Positions 1 through 8,413 of a stretch of DNA of 64,000 bases are shown here, in pieces. Where the stretch lies: NCBI RefSeq assembly GCF_018069755.1, contig NZ_JAGQDE010000004.1, positions 124,001 to 188,000 on the forward strand, read 5' to 3'. The position numbers and the translations under genes were made by a program. Within the stretch, counting starts at the first letter, position 1. The number at the start of each line of letters is the position of its first letter. This DNA is from Ideonella aquatica. GTDB lineage: Bacteria > Pseudomonadota > Gammaproteobacteria > Burkholderiales > Burkholderiaceae_C. The notes beneath the pieces were generated by a model that was not told where the DNA came from, searched no databases, and saw only the letters and a list, made by a program, of their open reading frames with translations.

Positions 1-255
1 GACTGGATCAACGAGAACATCCTGGCCCGTGCGGCCCGCGGCCTGGGCATCGGGCTGTGGAAGGGGGGCGACCAGACCCTGATCGATGGGGCGGTGGTCA
101 ACGGCTCGGCCAACGCGGTGGGCGCCTTCGCGCGCGTCACCCGCCTGGTCCAGACGGGCTATCTGTCGTGGTATGCGCTGGTGATGGCGCTGGGCGTGTT
201 CGGTCTGATGACCTGGCAACTGTGGCCCTACTTCCCCGGCCTCACCGGCCGTTGA
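1..255 (+). CDS. nuoL: NADH-quinone oxidoreductase subunit L, C-terminal fragment
   Basis: The reading frame is open from the first base and ends at the TGA at 253-255. The 84 visible residues match the end of NuoL, the largest antiporter-like membrane subunit of complex I: an amphipathic stretch followed by a last membrane helix (about residues 58-75 of the fragment) and a tail ending in PGLTGR. NuoL helps translocate protons in the inner membrane. The identification rests on this tail and on nuoM starting 21 bases downstream. The start and most of the gene lie outside the window, so the catalytic core could not be checked. Confidence 0.85.
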   Translation, partial: DWINENILARAARGLGIGLWKGGDQTLIDGAVVNGSANAVGAFARVTRLVQTGYLSWYALVMALGVFGLMTWQLWPYFPGLTGR

Positions 256-276
256 CAAGAGGGCGGAGAACTACAA

Positions 277-1752
277 ATGGGTCTGTTGAGCGTTGCCATC
301 TGGCTGCCGATCGCCTTCGGCGTCCTGCTGCTGGCACTGGGCCGTGACGAGAACGCGGGCACTGCCCGCTGGATCGCGCTGGCCGGTGCCGTCCTGAGCT
401 TTGTTGTCACGATTCCGCTGGTCACCGGCTTTGACCTCGGCACTGCAGCGCTGCAGTTCGAGGAGAACCTGGCCTGGATCGAGCGCTTCAATGTGCGCTA
501 CCACCTGGGTGTCGACGGCATCTCGGTGTGGTTCGTGCTGCTGACCGCCTTCATCACGATCATCGTCGTGATGGCGGCCTGGGAGGTGATCACCGAGCGT
601 GCCCACCAGTACCTGGGCGCCTTCCTGATCCTGTCGGGCCTGATGGTGGGCGTGTTCTCGGCGGTGGACGGCCTGCTGTTCTACGTCTTCTTCGAGGCCA
701 CGCTGATCCCGATGTACATCATCATCGGCGTCTGGGGCGGTCCGCGGCGGGTCTACGCGGCCTTCAAGTTCTTCCTCTACACGCTGCTCGGTTCGCTGCT
801 GATGCTGATCGCGCTGATCTACCTGTACGCCAAGTCGGGTGGCAGCTTCGAGATCCTCGAGTGGCACAAGCTGCCGCTGCCGCTGAACGCCCAGGCGCTG
901 CTGTTCTTTGCCTTCTTCGCGGCCTTCTCGGTGAAGGTGCCGATGTGGCCGGTGCACACCTGGCTGCCCGACGCCCACGTCGAGGCGCCCACCGGCGGCT
1001 CGGTGGTGTTGGCGGCGATCATGCTGAAGCTGGGCGCCTACGGCTTCCTGCGTTTCTCCATGCCGATCGCCCCCGATGCCTCGCGCGAGTACGCCTGGTT
1101 CATCATCGCGCTGTCGCTGATCGCGGTGATCTACATCGGCCTGGTGGCGATGGTGCAGACCGACATGAAGAAGCTGGTCGCCTATTCGTCGATCGCCCAC
1201 ATGGGTTTCGTGACGCTGGGCTTCTTCATCTTCAATGAACTGGGCATCTCCGGCGGCCTGGTGCAGATGATCTCGCACGGCTTCGTCTCCGGTGCGATGT
1301 TCCTGTCGATCGGGGTGCTCTACGACCGTGTGCACTCGCGTGACATTGCGGCCTATGGCGGCGTGGTCAACACCATGCCCAAGTTTGCCGCCTTCGCGCT
1401 GCTGTTCTCGATGGCCAACTGCGGCCTGCCGGGTACCGCGGGCTTTGTCGGCGAGTGGATGGTGATCCTGGGTGCCGTCCAGTACAACTTCTGGATCGGC
1501 GCGCTGGCCGCCACCGCGCTGATCTTCGGCGCCGCCTACACGCTGTGGATGTACAAGCGGGTCTACTTCGGTGACATCGCCAACGACCATGTGCGCGAAC
1601 TCACCGACATCAACGCCCGCGAGTTCTCGATGATGGCGCTGCTGGCCGCCGCCGTGCTGGCCATGGGCCTGTATCCGAAGCCCTTCACCGATGTGATGCA
1701 CACCTCGGTGGACGCGCTGATCAAGCACGTCGCCCAGTCCAAGCTGCAGTGA
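277..1752 (+). CDS. nuoM: NADH-quinone oxidoreductase subunit M
   Basis: This 491-residue protein is the NuoM antiporter-like subunit of complex I and shares in proton pumping coupled to quinone reduction. It is hydrophobic along its whole length, as expected for about 14 membrane helices, and has the usual family length. The segment PDAHVEAPTGGSVVLA at about residues 230-245 is a hallmark of the proton-translocating Nuo/Mrp family. The ATG follows a GGCGGAG ribosome site. It lies 21 bases after nuoL and 16 bases before nuoN, so the three are clearly one transcript. Confidence 0.97.
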   Translation: MGLLSVAIWLPIAFGVLLLALGRDENAGTARWIALAGAVLSFVVTIPLVTGFDLGTAALQFEENLAWIERFNVRYHLGVDGISVWFVLLTAFITIIVVMAAWEVITERAHQYLGAFLILSGLMVGVFSAVDGLLFYVFFEATLIPMYIIIGVWGGPRRVYAAFKFFLYTLLGSLLMLIALIYLYAKSGGSFEILEWHKLPLPLNAQALLFFAFFAAFSVKVPMWPVHTWLPDAHVEAPTGGSVVLAAIMLKLGAYGFLRFSMPIAPDASREYAWFIIALSLIAVIYIGLVAMVQTDMKKLVAYSSIAHMGFVTLGFFIFNELGISGGLVQMISHGFVSGAMFLSIGVLYDRVHSRDIAAYGGVVNTMPKFAAFALLFSMANCGLPGTAGFVGEWMVILGAVQYNFWIGALAATALIFGAAYTLWMYKRVYFGDIANDHVRELTDINAREFSMMALLAAAVLAMGLYPKPFTDVMHTSVDALIKHVAQSKLQ

Positions 1753-1768
1753 CGACGAGGCCCACACC

Positions 1769-3274
1769 ATGAATCCTATGAACTGGCTTGTTGTCTCTCC
1801 CGAGATCGTGCTGCTGGTCGCCGCCTGCGCGATCGCGCTGATCGACCTCTACGTCACCGACCCGAAGCGCGGCCTCACCTTCTGGCTCACCCAGCTGACG
1901 CTGGCTGTGGTCGCCCTGATGCACGCCAGCGCGATGCAGGCCGGCCTGGGCGCCAGCGGCGCCGCGGCCTCGGTCTACGGCATGCAGGGTCTGGTGGTGT
2001 CCGACCCGCTGGGCCACCTGCTGGCCACCTGCGCCTCGCTGGCGCTGATGGCCACCTTGGCCTATGCACGCCCCTACCTGGGCGAGCGCGAGCTGCTCAA
2101 GGGCGAGTTCTTCACGCTCTCGATGTTCGTGCTGCTGGGCGTGTCGGTGATGATCTCGGCCAACAACTTCCTGGTCATCTATGTGGGCCTGGAGCTGATG
2201 AGCCTGTCGCTGTACGCGATGGCCGCGCTGCGCCGCGACCATGGCGTGTCCACCGAAGCCGCGATGAAGTACTTCGTGCTCGGTGCGCTGGCCAGCGGTT
2301 TCCTGCTCTACGGCATGTCCATGCTGTACGGCGCCACCGGCAAGCTGGACCTGCCCGAGGTCTACGCGGTGGTGGCCGACGGCCAGATCAACCCGGTCGT
2401 GCTGACGCTGGGCGTGGTGTTCCTGGTGGCTGGCCTGGCCTTCAAGCTGGGTGTGGTGCCGTTCCACATGTGGGTGCCCGACGTCTACCAGGGCGCGCCC
2501 ACCGCAGTGACGCTGATGATCGGCGGCGTGCCCAAGTTCGCCGCCTTCGCGATCGCCTTCCGCATCCTGGTCGAGGGCCTGTCCACGCTGGGACACGACT
2601 GGCAGCAGATGCTGATGGTGCTGTCGGTGCTGTCGATGCTGATCGGCAACCTGGCCGCCATCGCGCAGACCAACCTCAAGCGCATGCTGGCCTACTCGGC
2701 CATCGCCCAGCTGGGCTTCATGCTGCTGGGCCTGACGCCCACCGTGGTGGCCGCCAACACCACCTCGGCCGCCAACGGCTACAGCTCGGCGCTGTTCTAT
2801 GTGGTCACCTATGTGCTGACCACGCTGGGCAGCTTCGGCCTGATCATGCTGCTGGCTCGCCAGGGTTTCGAGAGCGAGGAGATCAGCGATCTGTCTGGCC
2901 TGGCCAAGCGGGCGCCGTGGATCGCCGGGGTGATGACCGTCTTCATGTTCTCGCTGGCTGGCGTGCCGCCGATGGTGGGCTTCTACGCCAAGTTCGCGGT
3001 GCTGCAGGCGCTGGTCACCACCGGTGACAGCACCTACATCACGCTGGCCATCGTCGCGGTGCTGCTGTCGCTGGTGGCGGCCTTCTACTACCTGCGCATC
3101 GTCAAGGTCATGTACTTCGACGAGCCGGCCGAGTCCGGTGCCGCGCTGACCGCGGGCTCCGGGGTGTCGGCGCTGCTGGCCCTCAATGGCGCTGCTGCGC
3201 TGGTGCTGGGCCTGCTGCCGCAGGGCCTGATGGCGCTGTGCCGCGACGTCATCGTCGCCGCCTTGCAGGGCTGA
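1769..3274 (+). CDS. nuoN: NADH-quinone oxidoreductase subunit N
   Basis: This 501-residue integral membrane protein is NuoN, the third antiporter-like subunit of complex I. The motif MWVPDVYQGAPTAVT at about residue 233 is the NuoN version of the family signature, and hydrophobic helices fill the rest. It closes the nuo operon as in other Burkholderiales. The ATG at 1769 is preceded by GACGAGG; a second ATG four codons on is less well placed. A DUF2818 gene starts 4 bases after its stop, so transcription probably continues into the accessory genes. Confidence 0.97.
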   Translation: MNPMNWLVVSPEIVLLVAACAIALIDLYVTDPKRGLTFWLTQLTLAVVALMHASAMQAGLGASGAAASVYGMQGLVVSDPLGHLLATCASLALMATLAYARPYLGERELLKGEFFTLSMFVLLGVSVMISANNFLVIYVGLELMSLSLYAMAALRRDHGVSTEAAMKYFVLGALASGFLLYGMSMLYGATGKLDLPEVYAVVADGQINPVVLTLGVVFLVAGLAFKLGVVPFHMWVPDVYQGAPTAVTLMIGGVPKFAAFAIAFRILVEGLSTLGHDWQQMLMVLSVLSMLIGNLAAIAQTNLKRMLAYSAIAQLGFMLLGLTPTVVAANTTSAANGYSSALFYVVTYVLTTLGSFGLIMLLARQGFESEEISDLSGLAKRAPWIAGVMTVFMFSLAGVPPMVGFYAKFAVLQALVTTGDSTYITLAIVAVLLSLVAAFYYLRIVKVMYFDEPAESGAALTAGSGVSALLALNGAAALVLGLLPQGLMALCRDVIVAALQG

Positions 3275-3278
3275 CACG

Positions 3279-3596
3279 ATGAGTGCCGGGGCAGCCACTT
3301 GGCTGGTGGTGCTGGCCGCGCTGCTGGCCGCGAACCTGCCCTTTGTCAATGAACGCCTGTTCGTGGTCGGACCGCGGCGCGCGCCCAAGGCCTTTGGCTG
3401 GCGCCTGCTGGAGTTGGCGGTGGCCGGCGGCCTGACCCTGCTGCTGGGCAGCGCCCTTGAGTCCTCGCTGGGCCAGCGGGCGCCGCAGGGCTGGGAGTTC
3501 TACGCCGCCTGGACCTGCCTGATGCTGACCCTGGCCTCGCCGGGTTTCGTCTGGCGCTACCTGCGCCGCGGCGCGCCGGCAGCGGCGCATGAGTGA
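3279..3596 (+). CDS. DUF2818 family small membrane protein
   Basis: This 105-residue protein has hydrophobic segments at about residues 7-22, 47-63 and 74-92 and matches the DUF2818 type found directly after nuoN in many betaproteobacteria. Position suggests an accessory role for complex I, but I know of no demonstrated function. It is tightly coupled, starting 4 bases after the nuoN stop and overlapping the following Nudix gene by 8 bases. The family call comes from its length, its hydrophobic pattern with an RRAPK stretch near residue 32, and its neighbours. Confidence 0.8.
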   Translation: MSAGAATWLVVLAALLAANLPFVNERLFVVGPRRAPKAFGWRLLELAVAGGLTLLLGSALESSLGQRAPQGWEFYAAWTCLMLTLASPGFVWRYLRRGAPAAAHE

Positions 3597-4194
3597 CGAG
3601 CACCTGATCGAGCGCCCGCTGCGGCCTGCGCAGGTCTGGCAGGGCCGATTCCTGGACGTGCGCTGCGACGTCGCCCGTCTGCCCGACGGCACTGAGGCCA
3701 CGCGCGAGTACATCGTCCACCCCGGCGCGGTGATGATTGTTCCGATCACCGATGACGGCCGCCTGGTCATGGAGCGGCAGTGCCGCTACCCGCTGCAGAC
3801 CGTGCTGCTGGAGTTTCCCGCCGGCAAGATCGATCCCGGTGAGCCCCGCTGGCGCTGCGCCCAGCGCGAACTGCTGGAAGAAACCGGCTATCGCGCCCGC
3901 GAATGGGCCTGCGCCGCACTCATGCACAACGCGCCGGCCTACTCGAACGAGCTGATCGAGGTCTGGTTCGCGCGCGGGTTGGAACTGGGCGAACAGCAGC
4001 TGGATGCCGGCGAGTTCCTCGACGTCTGCCTGGTCGACGAGGCCGAACTCGAGCGCCTGGCCGCCCGCGGCGAACTCACCGACGCCAAGACCCTGGTCGG
4101 TCTGCTGTGGTTGCAGAAATGGCGCGCCGGGCTGTGGGATTTGGCATGGCAGCCTGCACAGGATCTGGCTTCTGACCGATCATCGGGGACATGA
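3589..4194 (+). CDS. Nudix hydrolase, ADP-ribose pyrophosphatase-like
   Basis: This 201-residue protein carries a full Nudix box at about residues 79-101: GKIDPGE, seven residues, then RELLEETGY, which supplies the metal-binding glutamates. The N-terminal domain before the box and the hydrophobic strand VLLEFPAGKID are typical of ADP-ribose pyrophosphatases (NudF type), which split ADP-ribose into AMP and ribose 5-phosphate. Substrate is inferred from family resemblance only. It overlaps DUF2818 upstream and the DUF1178 gene downstream (ATGA, 4 bases), so it belongs to the operon trailing nuo. A link to NAD(H) turnover beside complex I is plausible. Confidence 0.88.
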   Translation: MSDEHLIERPLRPAQVWQGRFLDVRCDVARLPDGTEATREYIVHPGAVMIVPITDDGRLVMERQCRYPLQTVLLEFPAGKIDPGEPRWRCAQRELLEETGYRAREWACAALMHNAPAYSNELIEVWFARGLELGEQQLDAGEFLDVCLVDEAELERLAARGELTDAKTLVGLLWLQKWRAGLWDLAWQPAQDLASDRSSGT

Positions 4195-4658
4195 AGGTCC
4201 TGAACCTGCGCTGCGAGCACGAGCACGGTTTTGAAGGCTGGTTCGCGTCGGAGGACGACTACCGGGACCAGCTTGAGCGTGGTCTGCTGAGCTGCCCCTT
4301 GTGCGCCAGCGCCAGCATCACCCGCCTGCCCAGCGCCCCGCGGCTGAACATCTCGGGTGCGCAGCCCACGCCGGCCGCTGAGCCACGACCGCCGGCCGAG
4401 CCCGGACGCCCCTCCCAAGCGGCGCTGGCGGCCCAGTTGCAGTCTGCCCTGCAGGCCGTGGTGCACGACCTGGTGCAGCGCACCGAAGACGTGGGCCAGC
4501 GCTTTCCGGAAGAGGCTCGCCGCATCCACTATGGTGAGACCGAGGTCCGCGGCATCCGCGGCCAGGCCACGCCGGAAGAGCGCGAGGCGCTGCGCGACGA
4601 GGGCATCGAGGTGTTCGCCCTGCCGCTGGCGCCCGGACCCAGCGGCCCCACCCACTGA
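4191..4658 (+). CDS. DUF1178 family protein
   Basis: This 155-residue soluble protein matches DUF1178. It starts MKVLNLRCEHEHGFEGWFAS and has a CPLC pair at about residue 36 which, with the early Cys and His residues, could bind zinc. The middle (about 60-85) is Pro/Ala-rich and probably flexible. The C-terminal half has the family motif around YGETEVRGIRGQAT and ends in a short proline-rich tail. Its ATG overlaps the stop of the Nudix gene, placing it last in the nuo-trailing operon. The function of the family is not known to me. Confidence 0.88.
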   Translation: MKVLNLRCEHEHGFEGWFASEDDYRDQLERGLLSCPLCASASITRLPSAPRLNISGAQPTPAAEPRPPAEPGRPSQAALAAQLQSALQAVVHDLVQRTEDVGQRFPEEARRIHYGETEVRGIRGQATPEEREALRDEGIEVFALPLAPGPSGPTH

Positions 4659-4667
4659 GTCGCAGGC

Positions 4668-6074
4668 TCAGGGCTGCAGCAGCCGCCCGGGATTCATCAG
4701 GCCTTGCGGGTCCAGGGCCTGTTTGATGGCCCGCATCATGCCCAAGGCCACCGGCGACTTGCGCCGCGCCAGCTCGCTGCACTTGAGCGCACCAATGCCA
4801 TGCTCGGCCGAGAACGAGCCGCCGCAGGCCATCACCGCGTCATAGACCCGCTGGTTCAGCACGGCCTCGTGCTGCGCCAGAAAATCGGCGGCAGGCACGC
4901 CCTGCGGGGCCTGCAGGTTGTAGTGCAGGTTGCCGTCGCCCAGGTGGCCGAAGGTGACCAGACGGATGCCCGGCACGAGCGCGCGCAAGGTGTCGCCCAT
5001 CTCGGTCACGAATCCGGGGATGGCCGACACCGGCAGCGCGATGTCGTTCTTGATGTTCAGGCCTTCCTCGGCCTGGGCCAGCGGAATGCTCTCGCGCAGG
5101 TGCCACAGCGCGTGTGACTGGGCCAGGCTTTCTGCGACCACCGCGTCGTGCGCCTCGCCGCTGTCCAGAGCCTCGCCCAGCACCGCCTCCAGGCTGTCCC
5201 GGGCCTGGGCCTCAGAGGGGGCCGCCAGCTCCAGGAGCACGGTCCAGGGCGCCGCGGGCAGCGGCTGCGGCAGGCTGGGAAAGTGCTGTGCCACCAGCGC
5301 CAGCGCGAAGCGCTCCATCAGCTCGAAGCCGGTCAGGCCGGCGTCCAGCCGCTGGCGCGCCCGGCGCAGCAGGGCCACGCAGGCCTCGATCGACGGGCAG
5401 GCGGCCAGCGCGGTCATCGTGGCGCCAGGGCGCGGGTGCAGCTTCAGCGTGGCGGCGGTGATCACACCCAGCGTGCCCTCGCTGCCGATGAACAGGTCGC
5501 GCAGGTCGTAGCCGGTGTTGTCCTTGCGCAGGCCCGACAGGCCATCCCAGACCTCGCCCTGGGGGGTCACCACCTCCAGGCCCAGGCACAGCTCGCGCGC
5601 ATTGCCGTAGCGCAGCACCTGGGTGCCGCCGGCATTGCTGGCCAGGTTGCCGCCGATGGTGCAACTGCCCTCTGCCGCCAGGCTCAGCGGGAACAGCAGG
5701 CCGGCATCGGCGGCGGTCTGCTGCAAGGCCTGCAATACGCAGCCAGCCTCGACTGTGACAGTCAGGTTGTCGGCATCGAGCTGCCGGATGCGCTGCATGC
5801 GACCCAGGCTCAGCAGCACCTGCCGGCCACTGTCATCGGGCACGCCGCCGCCCACCAGGCCGGTGTTGCCGCCCTGCGGCACCAGGCTGGTGGCGTGCTC
5901 GCGGCACAGCCGCACCACTGCGGCCACCTCGGCCGTGCTGCCCGGCCGCACCACGGCCAGCGCACGGCCGTGGTAGCGCTTGCGCCAATCCACTTCATAG
6001 GCCGACAGGTCGCCGTCCCGCAGCACATGGGCCGGACCCACGGCGGCGCGCAGTGCGTCCAGCAGCAGGCTCAT
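4668..6074 (-). CDS. FAD-binding oxidase of the GlcD / D-2-hydroxyacid dehydrogenase type
   Basis: This is a 468-residue flavoprotein of the PCMH-FAD family (glycolate oxidase GlcD, D-lactate or D-2-hydroxyglutarate dehydrogenases). The N-terminal FAD-binding half holds VPQGGNTGLVGGG and GGNLASNAGGT, and the C-terminal half has FGHLGDGNLHYN, which carries the conserved catalytic histidines. It should oxidise a D-2-hydroxy acid to the 2-oxo acid; which acid cannot be told from sequence. The start at 6074 overlaps the stop of DUF2069 (ATGA); a longer open frame upstream reads only as DUF2069 shadow. The two are therefore translationally coupled. Confidence 0.92.
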   Translation of the reverse strand: MSLLLDALRAAVGPAHVLRDGDLSAYEVDWRKRYHGRALAVVRPGSTAEVAAVVRLCREHATSLVPQGGNTGLVGGGVPDDSGRQVLLSLGRMQRIRQLDADNLTVTVEAGCVLQALQQTAADAGLLFPLSLAAEGSCTIGGNLASNAGGTQVLRYGNARELCLGLEVVTPQGEVWDGLSGLRKDNTGYDLRDLFIGSEGTLGVITAATLKLHPRPGATMTALAACPSIEACVALLRRARQRLDAGLTGFELMERFALALVAQHFPSLPQPLPAAPWTVLLELAAPSEAQARDSLEAVLGEALDSGEAHDAVVAESLAQSHALWHLRESIPLAQAEEGLNIKNDIALPVSAIPGFVTEMGDTLRALVPGIRLVTFGHLGDGNLHYNLQAPQGVPAADFLAQHEAVLNQRVYDAVMACGGSFSAEHGIGALKCSELARRKSPVALGMMRAIKQALDPQGLMNPGRLLQP

Positions 6075-6469
6075 CCCAGCGCGGCGGCGGCCTTGGCGCG
6101 CTGCAGCCGCCAGCGCACCTGCACCGCGCAGGCGGCGAACAGCACCAGACACAGCGCGATCTCGATCATCGCCAGCGTGGCGCCCGGCGCCGGCTCGCTG
6201 GTGGCCCGCACCAGCCCTTCGGCGCAGTACAGCCAGACCAGCAGGCTGACCCAGCGGTAGGTGTAGAGCCGGTGCTTGAGCAGCCCGGCCAGCGGCAACA
6301 GCAGCGGCAGCACCTTGATCACCAGTGTGCGGCGTCCGGTGGGTGCCAGCCACAGCTCCCAGGCCAGGCACAGCGCAATCAGCGCCAGCAGCGCGCCCAC
6401 GGCCACCCAGCGCGTGATCCGGGTCACGGCGTCGGCTTCCAGTGTCAGCGGCGGCGGCGAGGTCGACAT
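6071..6469 (-). CDS. DUF2069 family membrane protein
   Basis: This 132-residue protein has about four membrane helices (roughly residues 20-42, 52-63, 73-85 and 98-117) and matches DUF2069, a small inner membrane family with no assigned function. The sequence around VLPLLLPLAGLLKHRLYTYRW is its most recognisable part. It is the first gene of a two-gene minus-strand unit with the FAD oxidase and is divergent from yihY with only 21 bases between starts. A TATGAT hexamer sits 8 bases before its ATG and no Shine-Dalgarno sequence is visible, so the message may be leaderless. Confidence 0.87.
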   Translation of the reverse strand: MSTSPPPLTLEADAVTRITRWVAVGALLALIALCLAWELWLAPTGRRTLVIKVLPLLLPLAGLLKHRLYTYRWVSLLVWLYCAEGLVRATSEPAPGATLAMIEIALCLVLFAACAVQVRWRLQRAKAAAALG

Positions 6470-6477
6470 GGGCTGGC

Positions 6478-6483
6478 ATCATA
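6478..6483 (-). promoter_or_regulatory. candidate -10 element for the DUF2069 gene
   Basis: The minus strand reads TATGAT (5 of 6 to consensus) ending 8 bases before the ATG of the DUF2069 gene. Normal spacing would put the transcription start at or next to the start codon. I see no good -35. Confidence 0.4.
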
Positions 6484-6490
6484 GCGGCCG

Positions 6491-7723
6491 ATGAATGCCC
6501 TCGAAACGAGCCCCCGCGCCGAGCGGGTGACCCTGGCCCTGCTGCTGGAGTCGCTGCGCACCTGGCCCTGGTTCGACACCCTGCGCACCTTGCGCCTGCG
6601 CTTTCGCGAGGACCGCTTGGGCCTGACCGCCGGCAGCCTGACCTTCACCACACTGATCGCGCTGGTGCCCTTGCTGACGGTGATGCTGGCGGTGTTCACC
6701 GCCTTCCCGATCTTCAGCCAGTTCCAGGTGGCGCTGCAGAAGTACTTCCTGCAGAGCCTGGTGCCGGACAACATCGCGCGGCCGGTGCTGACGGCGCTGA
6801 CCCAGTTCGCCAGCAAGGCCAGCCGCGTGGGGGCCGCCGGCCTGATCTTCTTGCTGGTCAGCGCGCTGCTGCTGATGCTGACGATCGACCGCACGCTCAA
6901 CGCGATCTGGCGCGTGCGCACACCGCGACCGATCGCCCAGCGGGTGCTGGTCTACTGGGCGGCCCTGACGCTGGGCCCGCTGGTGCTGGGGGTCAGCCTG
7001 TCGCTGACCAGTTATGCGCTGTCAGCCTCGAAGGGCCTGGTCGAGGGCCTGCCCGGCGGTGTCGGGTTGGTGCTGGATGGGGTCCAGTTCCTGCTGCTGT
7101 GGGCGGCCATGGCCGGGCTGTTCCACTACGTGCCCAACACCCATGTGCGCTGGCGTCATGCCTTGGCGGGCGGCGCCTTCGTGACCATCGGTTTCGAGCT
7201 GGCCAAGTCGCTGCTGGCCTGGTATGTGTCCAAGGTGGCCACCTACGCCACGATTTACGGCGCCTTTGCCACCGCGCCGATCTTCCTGCTGTGGATGTTC
7301 ACCGGCTGGGTGATCGTGTTGATGGGTGCGGTGATCGCCGCCTATGCGCCCAGCCTGCAGATGCGGGTGGTGCGCCAGTCGGACACGCCGGGGCACCGCT
7401 TTGTGATTGCGCTGGCGGTGCTGCGCGAACTGGCCGCCGCGCGGGCGGCCGGGCAGGCCGGGCTCACGCTCAGCGCGCTGGCTGGCATGCTGCGCATCGA
7501 TCCGCTGCAGATCGAGCCCGAGCTCGATGAGTTGTTCGAGCCCGACTGGGTGGGCCGGCTGGAGGAGGGCGGCGAGCAGCGCTATGTGCTGCTCTGCGAT
7601 CCGACGCTCACGCCGGCGGCGCCGCTGATCGATCGCCTGCTGCTGCGGCCGGATGAGCGGGTGGCGGTGTTCCGTGAGCGCGCCGGTCTGGAGCGCATGA
7701 CGCTGGCCGAGCTGCTCGCCTGA
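6491..7723 (+). CDS. YihY/UPF0761 family inner membrane protein with C-terminal extension
   Basis: This 410-residue protein matches the YihY (BrkB-like) family, old annotations of which as ribonuclease BN are considered wrong. A soluble N-terminus is followed by about six membrane helices between residues 45 and 295; recognisable parts are GLTAGSLTFTTLIALVPLLT and the helix before GWVIVLMGAVIAAYAPSLQM. E. coli YihY is about 290 residues, so about 110 extra residues follow the membrane part. They look like a small soluble winged-helix-like domain (LTLSALAGMLRIDPLQIEPE). It is transcribed alone, divergent from DUF2069 and convergent with the XRE regulator. Function unknown. Confidence 0.9.
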   Translation: MNALETSPRAERVTLALLLESLRTWPWFDTLRTLRLRFREDRLGLTAGSLTFTTLIALVPLLTVMLAVFTAFPIFSQFQVALQKYFLQSLVPDNIARPVLTALTQFASKASRVGAAGLIFLLVSALLLMLTIDRTLNAIWRVRTPRPIAQRVLVYWAALTLGPLVLGVSLSLTSYALSASKGLVEGLPGGVGLVLDGVQFLLLWAAMAGLFHYVPNTHVRWRHALAGGAFVTIGFELAKSLLAWYVSKVATYATIYGAFATAPIFLLWMFTGWVIVLMGAVIAAYAPSLQMRVVRQSDTPGHRFVIALAVLRELAAARAAGQAGLTLSALAGMLRIDPLQIEPELDELFEPDWVGRLEEGGEQRYVLLCDPTLTPAAPLIDRLLLRPDERVAVFRERAGLERMTLAELLA

Positions 7724-7732
7724 GGGCCTGGC

Positions 7733-8314
7733 TCAGGCCGGGTGGACCACCACCAGCAGCGCGCGCGCCTCGCCGCGGCCGGGGTTGCGCAGTGCATGGG
7801 GCTGGTCCACCGCGTAGCGGGCGGTTTCGCCCGGGGCCAGGCGCTGGCGCGCCTCGCCGGCATGCACTTCCACCTGGCCGCTCAGCACGCTGAGGTGCTC
7901 GCGGCTGCCGGGCTCGTGCGGCTGGGAGTCCAGCATGCCGCCCGACTGGATCGTCAGTTCATACCACTCGAACTGGCCGGCCAGCTCAATCGGGCCCAGG
8001 ATGCGCAGCTCGCATTGGCCGTCCGGGCTGCGCAGCGTGGGCACGGCATGCGCGGGTACCGCGGCGATCGTTGGCGGCTCGGGCGCATCGCCCGGCGTGA
8101 GCAGCTCGGTCAGAGGCACGCCCAGCGCGTTGGCCAGGCGCCAGACCACGGCCACGGTGGGGTTGGCCTGGTTGCGCTCGATCTGCGAAAGCATCGACTT
8201 GGACACGCCGGCCTGGCGCGACAGGTCATCGAGCGACAACTTGCGCGCATGGCGCAGCTGCGCCAGGGCCTGGCCCACGCGGGGCGGTTCGGGGGAAGGG
8301 GCAGGGCGGGCCAT
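7733..8314 (-). CDS. XRE-family transcriptional regulator with C-terminal cupin domain
   Basis: This 193-residue regulator has an N-terminal helix-turn-helix (about residues 13-67, containing LSRQAGVSKSMLSQIERNQA) and a C-terminal cupin sensor domain (about 105-190). Regulators of this layout usually bind a small ligand in the cupin barrel and repress neighbouring catabolic genes. The start at 8314 begins just before the HTH; a longer frame to 8377 would read through the promoter palindrome. It is divergent from kbl and the threonine dehydrogenase, and the perfect palindrome at 8361-8374 lies between them, so it most likely controls that operon and itself. The ligand is unknown; threonine, glycine or a derivative is an inference. 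Confidence 0.9.
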   Translation of the reverse strand: MARPAPSPEPPRVGQALAQLRHARKLSLDDLSRQAGVSKSMLSQIERNQANPTVAVVWRLANALGVPLTELLTPGDAPEPPTIAAVPAHAVPTLRSPDGQCELRILGPIELAGQFEWYELTIQSGGMLDSQPHEPGSREHLSVLSGQVEVHAGEARQRLAPGETARYAVDQPHALRNPGRGEARALLVVVHPA

Positions 8315-8322
8315 CACAGTCC

Positions 8323-8374
8323 TTGACGGATCGAACGCTTCACATGATACTGCACAAAAATTCGATATATCGAA
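8323..8374 (+). promoter_or_regulatory. kbl-tdh promoter with palindromic operator
   Basis: TTGACG at 8323-8328 and GATACT at 8346-8351 are separated by 17 bases, a good sigma-70 geometry, predicting a start near 8358. Directly after it lies a perfect 14-bp palindrome, TTCGATATATCGAA, at 8361-8374, conspicuous for its AT content in this GC-rich region. Its place at the start of transcription suits repression by the divergent XRE-cupin regulator. Binding is inferred. Confidence 0.65.
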
Positions 8375-8413
8375 CAATCAGCAGTCTCAGTGAACACCGA
8401 CAGGACGCCACCG

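Noticed and set aside
271-1770. Long open frame antisense to nuoM (499 codons)
   Set aside because: It is rich in His, Gln, Arg and Asp, typical of reading GC-rich codons backwards. It has no family match and lies wholly over a clear nuoM.
8390-8413. GTG at 8390 as the kbl start
   Set aside because: It has no ribosome site. The ATG at 8414 has AGGA at good spacing and gives the family length.
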